Below are positions 23,101-30,079 of a stretch of DNA of 30,079 nt, piece by piece. Below the pieces are notes generated by a model. That model had not been told where the DNA came from, made no database searches, and worked only from the letters and a program-made list of their open reading frames with translations. Source of the stretch: UMGS2069 sp900557585 (lineage in GTDB: Bacteria; Bacillota; Clostridia; Christensenellales; UBA1242); assembly GCA_902476355.1 (NCBI GenBank), contig CABSCS010000011.1, forward strand, positions 1 through 30,079, read 5' to 3'. Positions within the stretch are counted from its first letter, which is position 1. Every line of letters begins with the position of its first letter. Made by a program: the position numbers and the translations under genes.

Positions 23101-24031
23101 TACTATATATGTAAACGACAGCGCGGTTGACAGTGTTGAAACTGTCGAAAAGACATATACAGAAAAATTCGAAAGAACATTTTCAAGAAGTAAATGTGAG
23201 TTGAAAGAAATTAAAATTAACAATGTTGTGGTTTCTCATAAAGGCGGACATATTTCTGTTTGCTCTTTGACAACTGTAAATGGTGATGATGTTTCCATTG
23301 ATGTATATTTCAAAAAATCATGTTTGACAAGTGGAACACTTATAACTCTTGCAGACGGCTCACAAAAGAAAATTGAAGACCTTGAACAAACCGACATGGT
23401 TCTTGTTTGGAACTTCTTTACTGGTTCATTTGACTCGGCTCCAGTTGCATTTATGTTTGACCACGGCGAAGATGAATATGTTGTTACAGTTCTTAAATTT
23501 GAAGACGGAACCGAAATTTCAATGATTGCAGAACATGGATTCTATGACGCAACGTTAAATGAATATGTGTTCATCGAAGACGGCAATGTTCAAGAATTTA
23601 TCGGGCATGAGTTCTTGAAACAAACATTTGTGAATGGTGAAAACAAGATGACAAAAACCAAACTTGTTTCATTTGAAACTAAAACCGAAATCACAAACGC
23701 ATGGGCTCCACTTTCATACAGCCACATGATGATGTTTGCAAACGGACTTGTTTCAGTTTCACCAGAAACAACAGGCTTGTTTGGAATTTTTGAAGTTAAT
23801 GAAGAAACACTTTGCTATGACAAAGAAAAAATGCAAGAAGACATTGAAAAATATGGCCTTTGCGAATATGAAACATCAGAATTTTCAGCATATATCAGCA
23901 AAGAAGTGTTCGACGCATTCAATGGAAAATATATCTATATTGCACTTGCAAAAGGTCTTATAACCGAGAAAGAGATTTATAATCTTGTTTTGGAATATCA
24001 AGAATATTTCACAGTGGAGGGCAATGACTAA
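20126..24031 (+). CDS. Secreted Ig-like repeat protein with a C-terminal Hint autoprocessing domain
   Basis: This 1301-aa protein has a signal peptide with probable cleavage after Ala33 (SASA|ES). Residues 40-900 are a chain of beta-rich Ig-like units resembling the Big_2 type, for example VKILNTEEQIKQGETLLLQT followed by VLPENATDKNLQYEIVSG. A Listeria-Bacteroides repeat follows (about 910-983: IPTRPGYIFDGYYS). Residues 1066 to about 1210 fit a Hint (hedgehog/intein) domain: Cys1066 in SCLTSGTLITLADGSQKKIE, His1137 in SMIAEHGFYD, and the closing block SYSHMMMFANGLVSV. A 90-residue tail (YETSEFSAYISKEVFDAFNG ...) follows. Hint domains cut at their own Cys and, in polymorphic toxin systems, release the attached toxin. 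Here no toxin follows in the same chain; the putative toxin is the next gene. GGAGGG lies six bases before ATG 20126. Confidence 0.82.
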   Translation: MQKFKAKSFLMLLMMCFCFMLAFSFKANLSASAESSGTPFVIEKNDIESVSLGTNQSLQVMPGEQRKLFVDIFPTIAKDTAVSIAYQITIGEGATISGDTLVISEKATIGETIEVVAIVDDVVSENSLVFTVVPILVDEVKILNTEEQIKQGETLLLQTKVLPENATDKNLQYEIVSGKEHAQISISGQITVSSDLESGDLEIVVRVSSIAQSDVYKEKTFKLYKPINAIVPPNASLKEVEQKCSYSFTANVEPFNATFGDAPVSYSVNVSKDIATIDQNGKLTISATAPIGTKIVVRIDATDGVFYEQEVTVVPVYATSFSASIKSRPTHNGKYLPGDTIVISGEFLEPFNITEANKVFEVLVDNENLAYVENNVVKIRTINEVSGYLPKLKIIVQTNQNGTILKQEFEIEIYVPVLSVSLSKNNNEDLKENTTYDLLDLLSYDILPANSEIRKATFELVSNAYATISNGKLVVKDNLPSGDVTISVKVKADGKVSNIVSFNVYKPTRTLSLVSDKEEYISAINDAERVVLSTKTSLTASKNQPKIIVESGAENIAQNYKNGQEIGYNFQIKTGLVYSSFENRIVLVAEQDGVVSRLVINIYIPNEIINVSNTGVDRGTICTFNIDCLEKVSNKQFEVISKDSAIESLDIASCKVKIKNNIPAGTILRATIRSKDKLASTFEICFTVNKLSFVESEILYADNRSVKDSNKFNILVGTDSEGISILSSTKQLMVGRSTTFIIEYKGQKLSDFGLNLLAKNTIDNYGFNFSAQNDSIDCLLASGASGRLNATYTIEIQDGTERYLIVVNGILASFRGISGTPQYTNGAIWENGTKLTISANGSDFDTSATYGIGNLKFATVSSQADITPEGVLTVTSSTVDKYLTVQLSCDQTYNTETIHYEKDIAVELRMITLNKNADDAGTSQTTFVGIDGTAKSVSIPTRPGYIFDGYYSNSTQYFDGAGNKVESSSFNANREITELTANWSEIKYNIKITIYVNDSAVDSVETVEKTYTEKFERTFSRSKCELKEIKINNVVVSHKGGHISVCSLTTVNGDDVSIDVYFKKSCLTSGTLITLADGSQKKIEDLEQTDMVLVWNFFTGSFDSAPVAFMFDHGEDEYVVTVLKFEDGTEISMIAEHGFYDATLNEYVFIEDGNVQEFIGHEFLKQTFVNGENKMTKTKLVSFETKTEITNAWAPLSYSHMMMFANGLVSVSPETTGLFGIFEVNEETLCYDKEKMQEDIEKYGLCEYETSEFSAYISKEVFDAFNGKYIYIALAKGLITEKEIYNLVLEYQEYFTVEGND

Positions 24032-27000
24032 TGAAAAAGAAAATTGCATTTTTAGTTTCATTTGTTTTGGTTTTGTGCATGTCACTTGCAATGGCACTTG
24101 CAAACATTTCGTTTGCAAGCCCTGCAAGTGCAGAAGAAATCACATCGCTTGCAGGAACCAATCTCAATGGTGCTGTGATTCTGGATAAAAGCAATCGAAA
24201 CATAAACTCAAACTCCTATATAATAGAAAATGACACCGGCTATGTTAAAGAAACGGGAAGAAACTCATATCTTTTCCAAAAGAATGGAAGAAGCGTGCCA
24301 TTTGTGAACTTTTTTGTTGACACTCTTGGCGAAGGTGGAAGCGTTCTTAAAGGAAGAGATAACTATAATGGTTTTCCATCATATGGCTATATTTCTGGAA
24401 CGGGCGAACCTGTTTATAAAATAAACAGCGAAACCGGCGAAAGGGAAAAAGATAACGACGGAAATGACATTATCGAGGGCTATAATTCTGTTGTTTTGAA
24501 AGTTCAATATAACTTTGACAAGACCACAGATTTGCTTGGCTCTGACGGACAATATTACACCATTAGCGAAGACACTTGGAAAAAGACAATCAACAACATT
24601 CCAAGCGTTGGTGTTGTTGGAAAAGGTGCGGTGATTGTTCAAAAATTTGTTCCAACCGACGGCAAAGCATATCCACAAACTGCCGACGACTGGAAAAGAT
24701 TAAATCAATTTTCACAAAAAGAAACCGACGGAATCCATACCGTAAATTTCTTTCAAGAATATGACCCAGCAACGCATCAAACTGCGTTCACAATCTATCA
24801 ACCAAAAGGTGAAGACCTTCAAAAAGGTGTGTTCATTAAACTTTCTGTTGCCTATGAAGTGAAACACACCGAAGTGACCTATAAAAACGGCTGGTTTGGG
24901 AAGAAAAAAGTTGAAACAATCAAATATACTAATATTTTGGAAGAAACCGTTCTTTATCTTTCAAATGCAAGTGGAGAGGTTGTTTTTGAAAACTTCTATT
25001 TCGAATCTTCAAGCGGAGAAGATGAACAACCAGAATCAAGCGTTTCAACAAAAACCGAGCAAAAGGGTGGGCCAATCAGCGACAATCAAGGTTCTATTGA
25101 TGGTTTCAGACTTGACACTCGTGGAAACAATTTTGACATTTCATATCGCTATAATAACAGTTCAAATGAAATGAAATGTGAAGACGGACAATTCTTTAAA
25201 AACCCAGGAAAATATGATTTTAAAATCAAAACAAAAGTTGGTCTTGAAAGAACAAAAACTGTCTATATTCACGAAAAAACCAACGACGAAAACGTTCAGG
25301 TATATTTTGGAGATGGGCTTATTGACAAGGCAAGTCAAAGAGTTTTCAATCCAAACTCAACCTATCCAGTTTATGTTGCTGGAAAAACCAAAATTCAAAC
25401 TCAAAACGAAAACCGCACACTTGTAAAACATGCTCCACTTGTTGGAAGAGTTTATAATTTTTCAGATGAATATGAAAACATAGAGCGTGACGAAAAAGGC
25501 ATTGCAAAAATTGGATTTGTGTGCGAAAAAACAGCAGACAACAAATCTTGGAGTTTTTCAGACTTTGAAGTTGGAAACTATGAGGTTGTTTTTGCCAACA
25601 ATGAAGAATATTTCAAGGGCACCGCAACTGGTGACACCTATGTTTTCGTTTGGAGATTTTCAATTGTTAAATCTGGTGAAACCCCAGCAGTGAACGGTGA
25701 ACTTTTAAACGAGCATGTTGGCGTTTCCGACTATGACAGCATGTTCTATTCAGCAGACATTGAAACCAAAGGCAAAGGAAAAATCCTTGTTGCGTTTGCC
25801 GATGAAACTAGTGCCTATGATTTTGCATGCAGATATTTTGTTTCAAAAGTTCAGAAAAATGGAAATGAATATGTTTTCGAAAATGTGACATATCAAAAAG
25901 AAAGCAAAATGCTTGAAGCACTTCGTGCAAAGGCAAAAAGCATTGTTTCAAAACGCTTTTTCGACCTTACGAACGTTGCAAGTTTTGTCACAATTAAAGA
26001 GAACATCTTGTTGCCAGAACTTGGAGAAAATCCAACCGAAGGCGAAAGAAAAGAATATGAAAGTTTTGTTTCTTTAACAAAAAAAGAACTTTCGCAAGAT
26101 GTTATCGTGTTTAACAGCGAAGACTCTTCTTTGCTTTCTGGAACACCATTTTTAAATGACCGAAAAATTGCATATCTCGATGAAAATGGCGATGTTAAAG
26201 TTGAAACAAAACCACTTTATTTTGTTTCTCTTGCGGACTTTGAAAGTCAGAAAATCACATTAAAACATATCGAAACAAACAAAACCTTTGTTGTTCCTTT
26301 TGGAACGGGCGTAGAGGCATTTCTCGAAGCAAACAATGCTCCAACAGGGAAATATAAGGTGATAGAAGAGAACTGTGCCGGAACAAGCGAATATGACTCA
26401 ATCTATATCAAAAAAGGAGACATTCAAACAACAATAAGTTTGGAGCGTGCGCTTAACGGCGAAACAACCGTGAACACACTTTCAAAACTTGACGATTCGC
26501 TTCGTGTTCGTGCAAATGTTGTAATCATCAAAGAGATTTCAAACCAACTTGATCCATATGGATTTGTAAAAATCATTAAAAATGGAACAACTCAAAATGT
26601 ATATCATATCAGCGAGGCGGACAGCATTCCTGTAATCAACGAAGAGGGCAACTATGAAATCGTTCTTGTCGACCGTCTTGGAAACCAAGTGAAGTTCTAT
26701 GTTGACATTTACAATGCAACAAAAGTATATTCACTTTCGCTTAAAAATGGCGACAAAGAAATTTTCACCGACATTGCCTATGGTGGAAAGGCTTTTGCAC
26801 TTCCAACTTTAACCCCAGCAAGTGACAAGTTCGAATTTGCTGGCTTTGCAGATAAAAATGGAAAAATCTATAAAGACATATATGTTTTCAATACCCCAGA
26901 AGATGTTGCTTTGACTGCGGTTTGGAACTATGTTTCAGTTTCTGTTGAAATTTATGACGGAAACAAAATCACATCATACACCAAAAAGGTGGGCGATGTT

Positions 27001-30000
27001 CAAGCCCTTCCAAAACTTACAAAAGAGGGTTACACTCTTTATGGCTTCAAGTTTGTTTTGCCAGACGGAACAATAAAGTTCTATCGTGGACAAATCAAAT
27101 CGGTTGCGAACCAAGAAATCATGCGACTTGATGCTGTTTGGGTGAAAAATCAAGAGGTTTCAGATTTTGAAAGTGGAACAGACGACACAGTTATCATTTC
27201 GCTTGTAAACGGAATCATTGAAAGTAAAATTGTTGCAAACAAAACAGAAAAAATTTCACTTCCAACAATTGAAAGCGAAAATCTTGTGTTTGCTGGTTGG
27301 CTTTATGAATATAAACTTTCAGGAATGATTTTCACAACCGAAATGACAATGGACGAAATTTTGGCTATTGGAACAGACAACGAAAATTCGGTTGTTCTTC
27401 GTGCAATTTGGCAAAGCAAAGAAAAAGAACAAAACAATAATTCTTTGGCATTTGCGGGCTTGCTTGGAACTGGAAAGTTCTGGACAAACCTTTGGCTTGA
27501 AATCAAAGAGAATGTTGCACTTTTTGTTTCAATGTTTTCGTTCTTGATTGTTTGCGCAGTTGTGTTTGCATTCAGAAAACGTATTCTTGCATTTTTCTTA
27601 AAAGCGCAAGAAAAACAACAACTTGCGTTTGCTGGTGCTTCTTGCACTTCTGATGGTGAAGAGAGTGCGCAAACCGCTCAATTTCAAGAAAAACCAAAGA
27701 AACATGCAAAAGCAAAAAGAACAATAAATATGAAAAAGTTCTTTAAAAAAGTGCTCATGCCTTGCATGTTTGTTGTCATGAGTTTGCTCATGCTTTTCAC
27801 ATCAACTGGACAATTTATGGTTGCAGTGAAAGAGCATGTCGACGAAAACCGTGTTGTTGCAGAAATGCAAATTAAAGCCGAAAAAGAAAAAGAAGAGCAA
27901 GAAAAACAAAAAGAAGAAGAAAAGAAACTTCAAGAAACCTATAACATGGTTGAGCGCTCTTTCGAAAGCCAAGGGGAAGAAGATTCAAAAGAAAAATCAT
28001 TCTTGTATAGTCTTGCAATTCTAGACCTTTATGCAATTGGATTTGACGATGTTTTCCCAGCATTTGCAAAGACATCTGAAAACAAAGTTATCAAAGGATA
28101 TGCCTATACAAACTATGCCGAAGCATTTGAAGAAAATGGCGAAATTTTGTTTAAAGCCGGATTTATCACACTTATGGAAAATGGAGCAATTTCAGCAGAA
28201 GATGTTGAAAATGGCGTTATCATCGAGCGTGACACTGAATATGGCGAAAACGAATATAACACTTTCAAACTTGCATACAACCAGGCTTGGGGTGTTTTGC
28301 ACTATGTTGCATTTGAAAAATACACCAAATATCAAGTGAATAACTATTCATTGCAATATGAAATTACAGACGACACTGGTGAATATGACGATTTGCTTGG
28401 CGATGTTTATAACTATGACATTGGCGACTATTGCCACTATAATTCCTATGGCGAAGAGTTCAAGTTTGATGCATACACTCTTGACCAAAGTGTAGACTAT
28501 GCTCAAACTGTTGAAATGCTTAAAGAATCAATCACAAACCAAGATGTTTCAAGTCTTGACATAAATGTTGAAAAAGCCGATTTTATTTCATATCAAGCAA
28601 TGAAAGACTATATGACACACAACCAAGATGAAACAATGCTTGGTGTTGATGCCGACACATTGCTCTATTATGAAGCACACATTGGAACAACCAACTACTA
28701 TGTGATTAAAGAAGATGGAACAGTTGAAGTTCTTCAAATTCCACCAGACCCAGTAAAACAAGCATCAATTTGGGAAAGAATTTGGGTTGGAATTGCATCT
28801 ATTGGTGTTGCAATTGTTGGTGTTGTTTGCACCGTGCTTGCACCAGGAATTGGAACAATTTTTGGCGGTGCAATGATAAGTGCTGCTCTTGATGTGTTCA
28901 TGCAGGTTACTGTTTCAGGAACCGCTCCTGAAAACATCAATTGGGGTTCAGTAATCAAAAATGGTGTTGTTGGTGCCGTAACTGGATTTTTCAGCCTTGG
29001 AACTGGCGCACTTGTAACCAACTATGTCTCAAAAATTGGAACCTTTGTAACTCGATCACTGGCAAAAATTGGTGTTGCCGTTTTGAATGGTTTGTTTTCA
29101 AGTTCAGTTTCGCTTCTTGCAGACTATATTGCAACTGGTGAAAAATTGAGTTTTGAAGATTGCATGAAATCAATTGGAATTTCAATTGTAACCAGCGTAA
29201 TTTTGATAGGTGCAGACTCATTCACCAAAAAAGTTTCAAGCAATATTGCTTGGAAAGAAATTGTATCGCAATATGTAATGAACTCTATTGCAGGTGCAGG
29301 ATTATATGCTTTGTCTTGTGCAATCACAGGAAATCCTCCAACTTGGGAAGGATTCTTAACTTCATTTGGAATGAGCGTTCTCACAACAACAGTAACAGTG
29401 ATTGGCTCTCATATCGGAATGAAAATCAAAACTGCAAGGGCTGAAAATGCAGCGCTTAAAGAAAGAATCAAAGGGTTGCCAGGTCCAGATAATGATCGAT
29501 GGAAAATTGTTGATAAAGATGGTAATATTCTTTCTAAGAATGAATTATTAAATAACAAAGGTAATGGGTTCTTAAAACTTGAAGGAACTGATATTGTTCT
29601 TCCAATAGAAGATGGTTGGGTTGATTTTAGTCCAGTGGAAACTACAAATGTTGTTTTGGATCATGACTTTACCAGTGATAAAACATTAAACTTTCCTGTG
29701 TTTGATAAAGAATTAGCATCAAAATGGAATAGTGATAGAAGTTTAATACCTGATGAATATAAACCATTTTTTGGTGATAAAAAAATCACACAAACAAGCA
29801 TCGCTAAATTAAGGAATAGTGCAAAATTAGTATGGCATGAATGTGGAGATATGAGAACTGCAAAACTTATAAAACAAGAGTATCATACTCCTGGTTATGG
29901 AGGAACAGGACTTGGTGGACCTACTCATTATGGTGGAAGACAAGAAGTGAATAGAATTACAGATTTTAATGTAAAAATGAACTATGCGAAATCTTCAAGT

Positions 30001-30054
30001 TATAATACAATAAAAATGATTTATGCGGAGAAATTAAAAGATGTTAGTGATTAA
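24031..30054 (+). CDS. Giant exported adhesin-toxin fusion with nuclease-like C-terminal tip
   Basis: This 2007-aa protein starts on the stop of the Hint gene (TAATG). A signal peptide is cleaved near Ala34 (ASA|EE). Residues 35-330 form an unrecognised beta-rich domain, and 340-440 an Ig-like unit. Three Listeria-Bacteroides-type repeats lie at about 899-1128. A stop-transfer span (about 1163-1187, then RKR) is followed by a basic 50-residue loop and a second signal-like segment (about 1234-1262, MKKFFKKVLMPCMFVVMS). A Lys/Glu coiled coil covers about 1271-1330. Residues 1579-1810 are hydrophobic and glycine-rich. The last 190 residues are a tip with Trp1935-His-Glu, His1952 and Thr-His1966-x-Gly-Gly, resembling LHH/WHH-type HNH/Endo VII toxins. 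I infer a polymorphic toxin presented at the cell surface. Similarity to WHH is by pattern only, and the second canonical His is Glu here. Confidence 0.75.
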   Translation: MKKKIAFLVSFVLVLCMSLAMALANISFASPASAEEITSLAGTNLNGAVILDKSNRNINSNSYIIENDTGYVKETGRNSYLFQKNGRSVPFVNFFVDTLGEGGSVLKGRDNYNGFPSYGYISGTGEPVYKINSETGEREKDNDGNDIIEGYNSVVLKVQYNFDKTTDLLGSDGQYYTISEDTWKKTINNIPSVGVVGKGAVIVQKFVPTDGKAYPQTADDWKRLNQFSQKETDGIHTVNFFQEYDPATHQTAFTIYQPKGEDLQKGVFIKLSVAYEVKHTEVTYKNGWFGKKKVETIKYTNILEETVLYLSNASGEVVFENFYFESSSGEDEQPESSVSTKTEQKGGPISDNQGSIDGFRLDTRGNNFDISYRYNNSSNEMKCEDGQFFKNPGKYDFKIKTKVGLERTKTVYIHEKTNDENVQVYFGDGLIDKASQRVFNPNSTYPVYVAGKTKIQTQNENRTLVKHAPLVGRVYNFSDEYENIERDEKGIAKIGFVCEKTADNKSWSFSDFEVGNYEVVFANNEEYFKGTATGDTYVFVWRFSIVKSGETPAVNGELLNEHVGVSDYDSMFYSADIETKGKGKILVAFADETSAYDFACRYFVSKVQKNGNEYVFENVTYQKESKMLEALRAKAKSIVSKRFFDLTNVASFVTIKENILLPELGENPTEGERKEYESFVSLTKKELSQDVIVFNSEDSSLLSGTPFLNDRKIAYLDENGDVKVETKPLYFVSLADFESQKITLKHIETNKTFVVPFGTGVEAFLEANNAPTGKYKVIEENCAGTSEYDSIYIKKGDIQTTISLERALNGETTVNTLSKLDDSLRVRANVVIIKEISNQLDPYGFVKIIKNGTTQNVYHISEADSIPVINEEGNYEIVLVDRLGNQVKFYVDIYNATKVYSLSLKNGDKEIFTDIAYGGKAFALPTLTPASDKFEFAGFADKNGKIYKDIYVFNTPEDVALTAVWNYVSVSVEIYDGNKITSYTKKVGDVQALPKLTKEGYTLYGFKFVLPDGTIKFYRGQIKSVANQEIMRLDAVWVKNQEVSDFESGTDDTVIISLVNGIIESKIVANKTEKISLPTIESENLVFAGWLYEYKLSGMIFTTEMTMDEILAIGTDNENSVVLRAIWQSKEKEQNNNSLAFAGLLGTGKFWTNLWLEIKENVALFVSMFSFLIVCAVVFAFRKRILAFFLKAQEKQQLAFAGASCTSDGEESAQTAQFQEKPKKHAKAKRTINMKKFFKKVLMPCMFVVMSLLMLFTSTGQFMVAVKEHVDENRVVAEMQIKAEKEKEEQEKQKEEEKKLQETYNMVERSFESQGEEDSKEKSFLYSLAILDLYAIGFDDVFPAFAKTSENKVIKGYAYTNYAEAFEENGEILFKAGFITLMENGAISAEDVENGVIIERDTEYGENEYNTFKLAYNQAWGVLHYVAFEKYTKYQVNNYSLQYEITDDTGEYDDLLGDVYNYDIGDYCHYNSYGEEFKFDAYTLDQSVDYAQTVEMLKESITNQDVSSLDINVEKADFISYQAMKDYMTHNQDETMLGVDADTLLYYEAHIGTTNYYVIKEDGTVEVLQIPPDPVKQASIWERIWVGIASIGVAIVGVVCTVLAPGIGTIFGGAMISAALDVFMQVTVSGTAPENINWGSVIKNGVVGAVTGFFSLGTGALVTNYVSKIGTFVTRSLAKIGVAVLNGLFSSSVSLLADYIATGEKLSFEDCMKSIGISIVTSVILIGADSFTKKVSSNIAWKEIVSQYVMNSIAGAGLYALSCAITGNPPTWEGFLTSFGMSVLTTTVTVIGSHIGMKIKTARAENAALKERIKGLPGPDNDRWKIVDKDGNILSKNELLNNKGNGFLKLEGTDIVLPIEDGWVDFSPVETTNVVLDHDFTSDKTLNFPVFDKELASKWNSDRSLIPDEYKPFFGDKKITQTSIAKLRNSAKLVWHECGDMRTAKLIKQEYHTPGYGGTGLGGPTHYGGRQEVNRITDFNVKMNYAKSSSYNTIKMIYAEKLKDVSD
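29475..30054 (+). other. Toxin tip with shifted codon use
   Basis: From about 29475 (residue 1815, just before GLPGPDNDRW) codon use changes. By eye I count nine TTA among 16 Leu codons and 17 GAT to one GAC for Asp. The preceding 220 codons have about two TTA. This marks the tip as a likely exchanged module. It holds the W-H-E ... H ... THYGG nuclease-like pattern. Confidence 0.6.
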
Positions 30055-30079
30055 ATTTAAATTTGATGAATATCCAGAA
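30041..30079 (+). CDS. Start of a putative immunity gene (3' partial)
   Basis: ATG 30041 opens a frame shifted relative to the toxin gene, overlapping its end by 14 bases. It reads MLVIKFKFDEYPE and is open to the right edge. GGAG at 30027-30030 lies ten bases upstream, inside the toxin gene. In polymorphic toxin loci the cognate immunity gene lies directly after the toxin, often overlapping. Thirteen codons are too few to name a family. Confidence 0.5.
   Translation, partial: MLVIKFKFDEYPE

Noticed and set aside
23321..23760. Hint region as a true intein
   Set aside because: No C-terminal His-Asn splice junction followed by Cys, Ser or Thr, and no split host protein around it; a Hint domain at the end of a secreted protein fits better.
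27730..27732. Internal Met of the giant protein as a separate gene start
   Set aside because: There is no ribosome binding site and the frame upstream is open and continuous, so I keep one gene.
1..30079. CRISPR arrays, insertion sequences and rRNA genes
   Set aside because: No regularly spaced repeats, no transposase or terminal inverted repeats and no rRNA sequence were seen.

Overview
The window is chromosomal DNA from a low-GC, endospore-forming Bacillota, most likely an uncultured clostridial lineage. Evidence for this is the gene order nusB-xseA-xseB-recN-spoIVB-spo0A, a ytfI/ytfJ (GerW-type) pair, scpA/scpB next to an M50 protease, strong purine-rich ribosome binding sites, and sigma-A-like promoters. 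Nearly every convincing gene is on the + strand. The species cannot be named from this sequence alone.

Layout. (1) 2-3729: the end of an unidentified Q/P/A-rich protein, then a tightly coupled nusB-xseA-xseB-recN operon. (2) 3766-7837: sporulation and cell-wall block: SpoIVB protease, a divergent Spo0A-like regulator, a SpoIIM-like membrane protein and a D,D-carboxypeptidase. Terminators, a 5'UTR hairpin, a sigma-E-like leaderless start and a consensus 0A box lie between these genes. (3) 7957-10509: M50 protease plus ScpA and ScpB (SMC-condensin partners), both with unusual acidic extensions. (4) 10657-15959: seven-gene operon ytfI-ytfJ-dac-rluB-HI0933 flavoprotein-plsC-PH-domain protein, apparently started by a sporulation-type promoter. 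(5) 15960-17714: tRNA-Thr(CGT) with its own promoter and terminator, then a 5'-truncated peptidase E and a class-I glutamine-amidotransferase-like hydrolase. (6) 17859-30079: an accessory operon of three large exported proteins, followed by the first codons of a fourth gene.

The accessory operon is the most interesting part. Its first protein (748 aa) is membrane-anchored with Ig-like repeats. The second (1301 aa) is secreted, with Ig-like repeats and a Hint (hedgehog/intein-type autoprocessing) domain. The third (2007 aa) starts on the stop codon of the second. It looks like an adhesin fused to a polymorphic toxin: signal peptide, Listeria-Bacteroides-type repeats, two transmembrane segments, a coiled coil, a glycine-rich hydrophobic region and a C-terminal nuclease-like tip. 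The tip has a W-H-E ... H ... T-H-x-G-G pattern like the HNH/Endo VII toxins of the LHH/WHH type. Codon use shifts at the tip boundary, and a small ORF with its own ribosome binding site begins inside the toxin's end, as expected for an immunity gene. I infer a contact-dependent or surface-delivered toxin system in which the Hint domain sits in a separate, translationally coupled partner rather than in the toxin. I have not seen that arrangement described, but I could not search for it.
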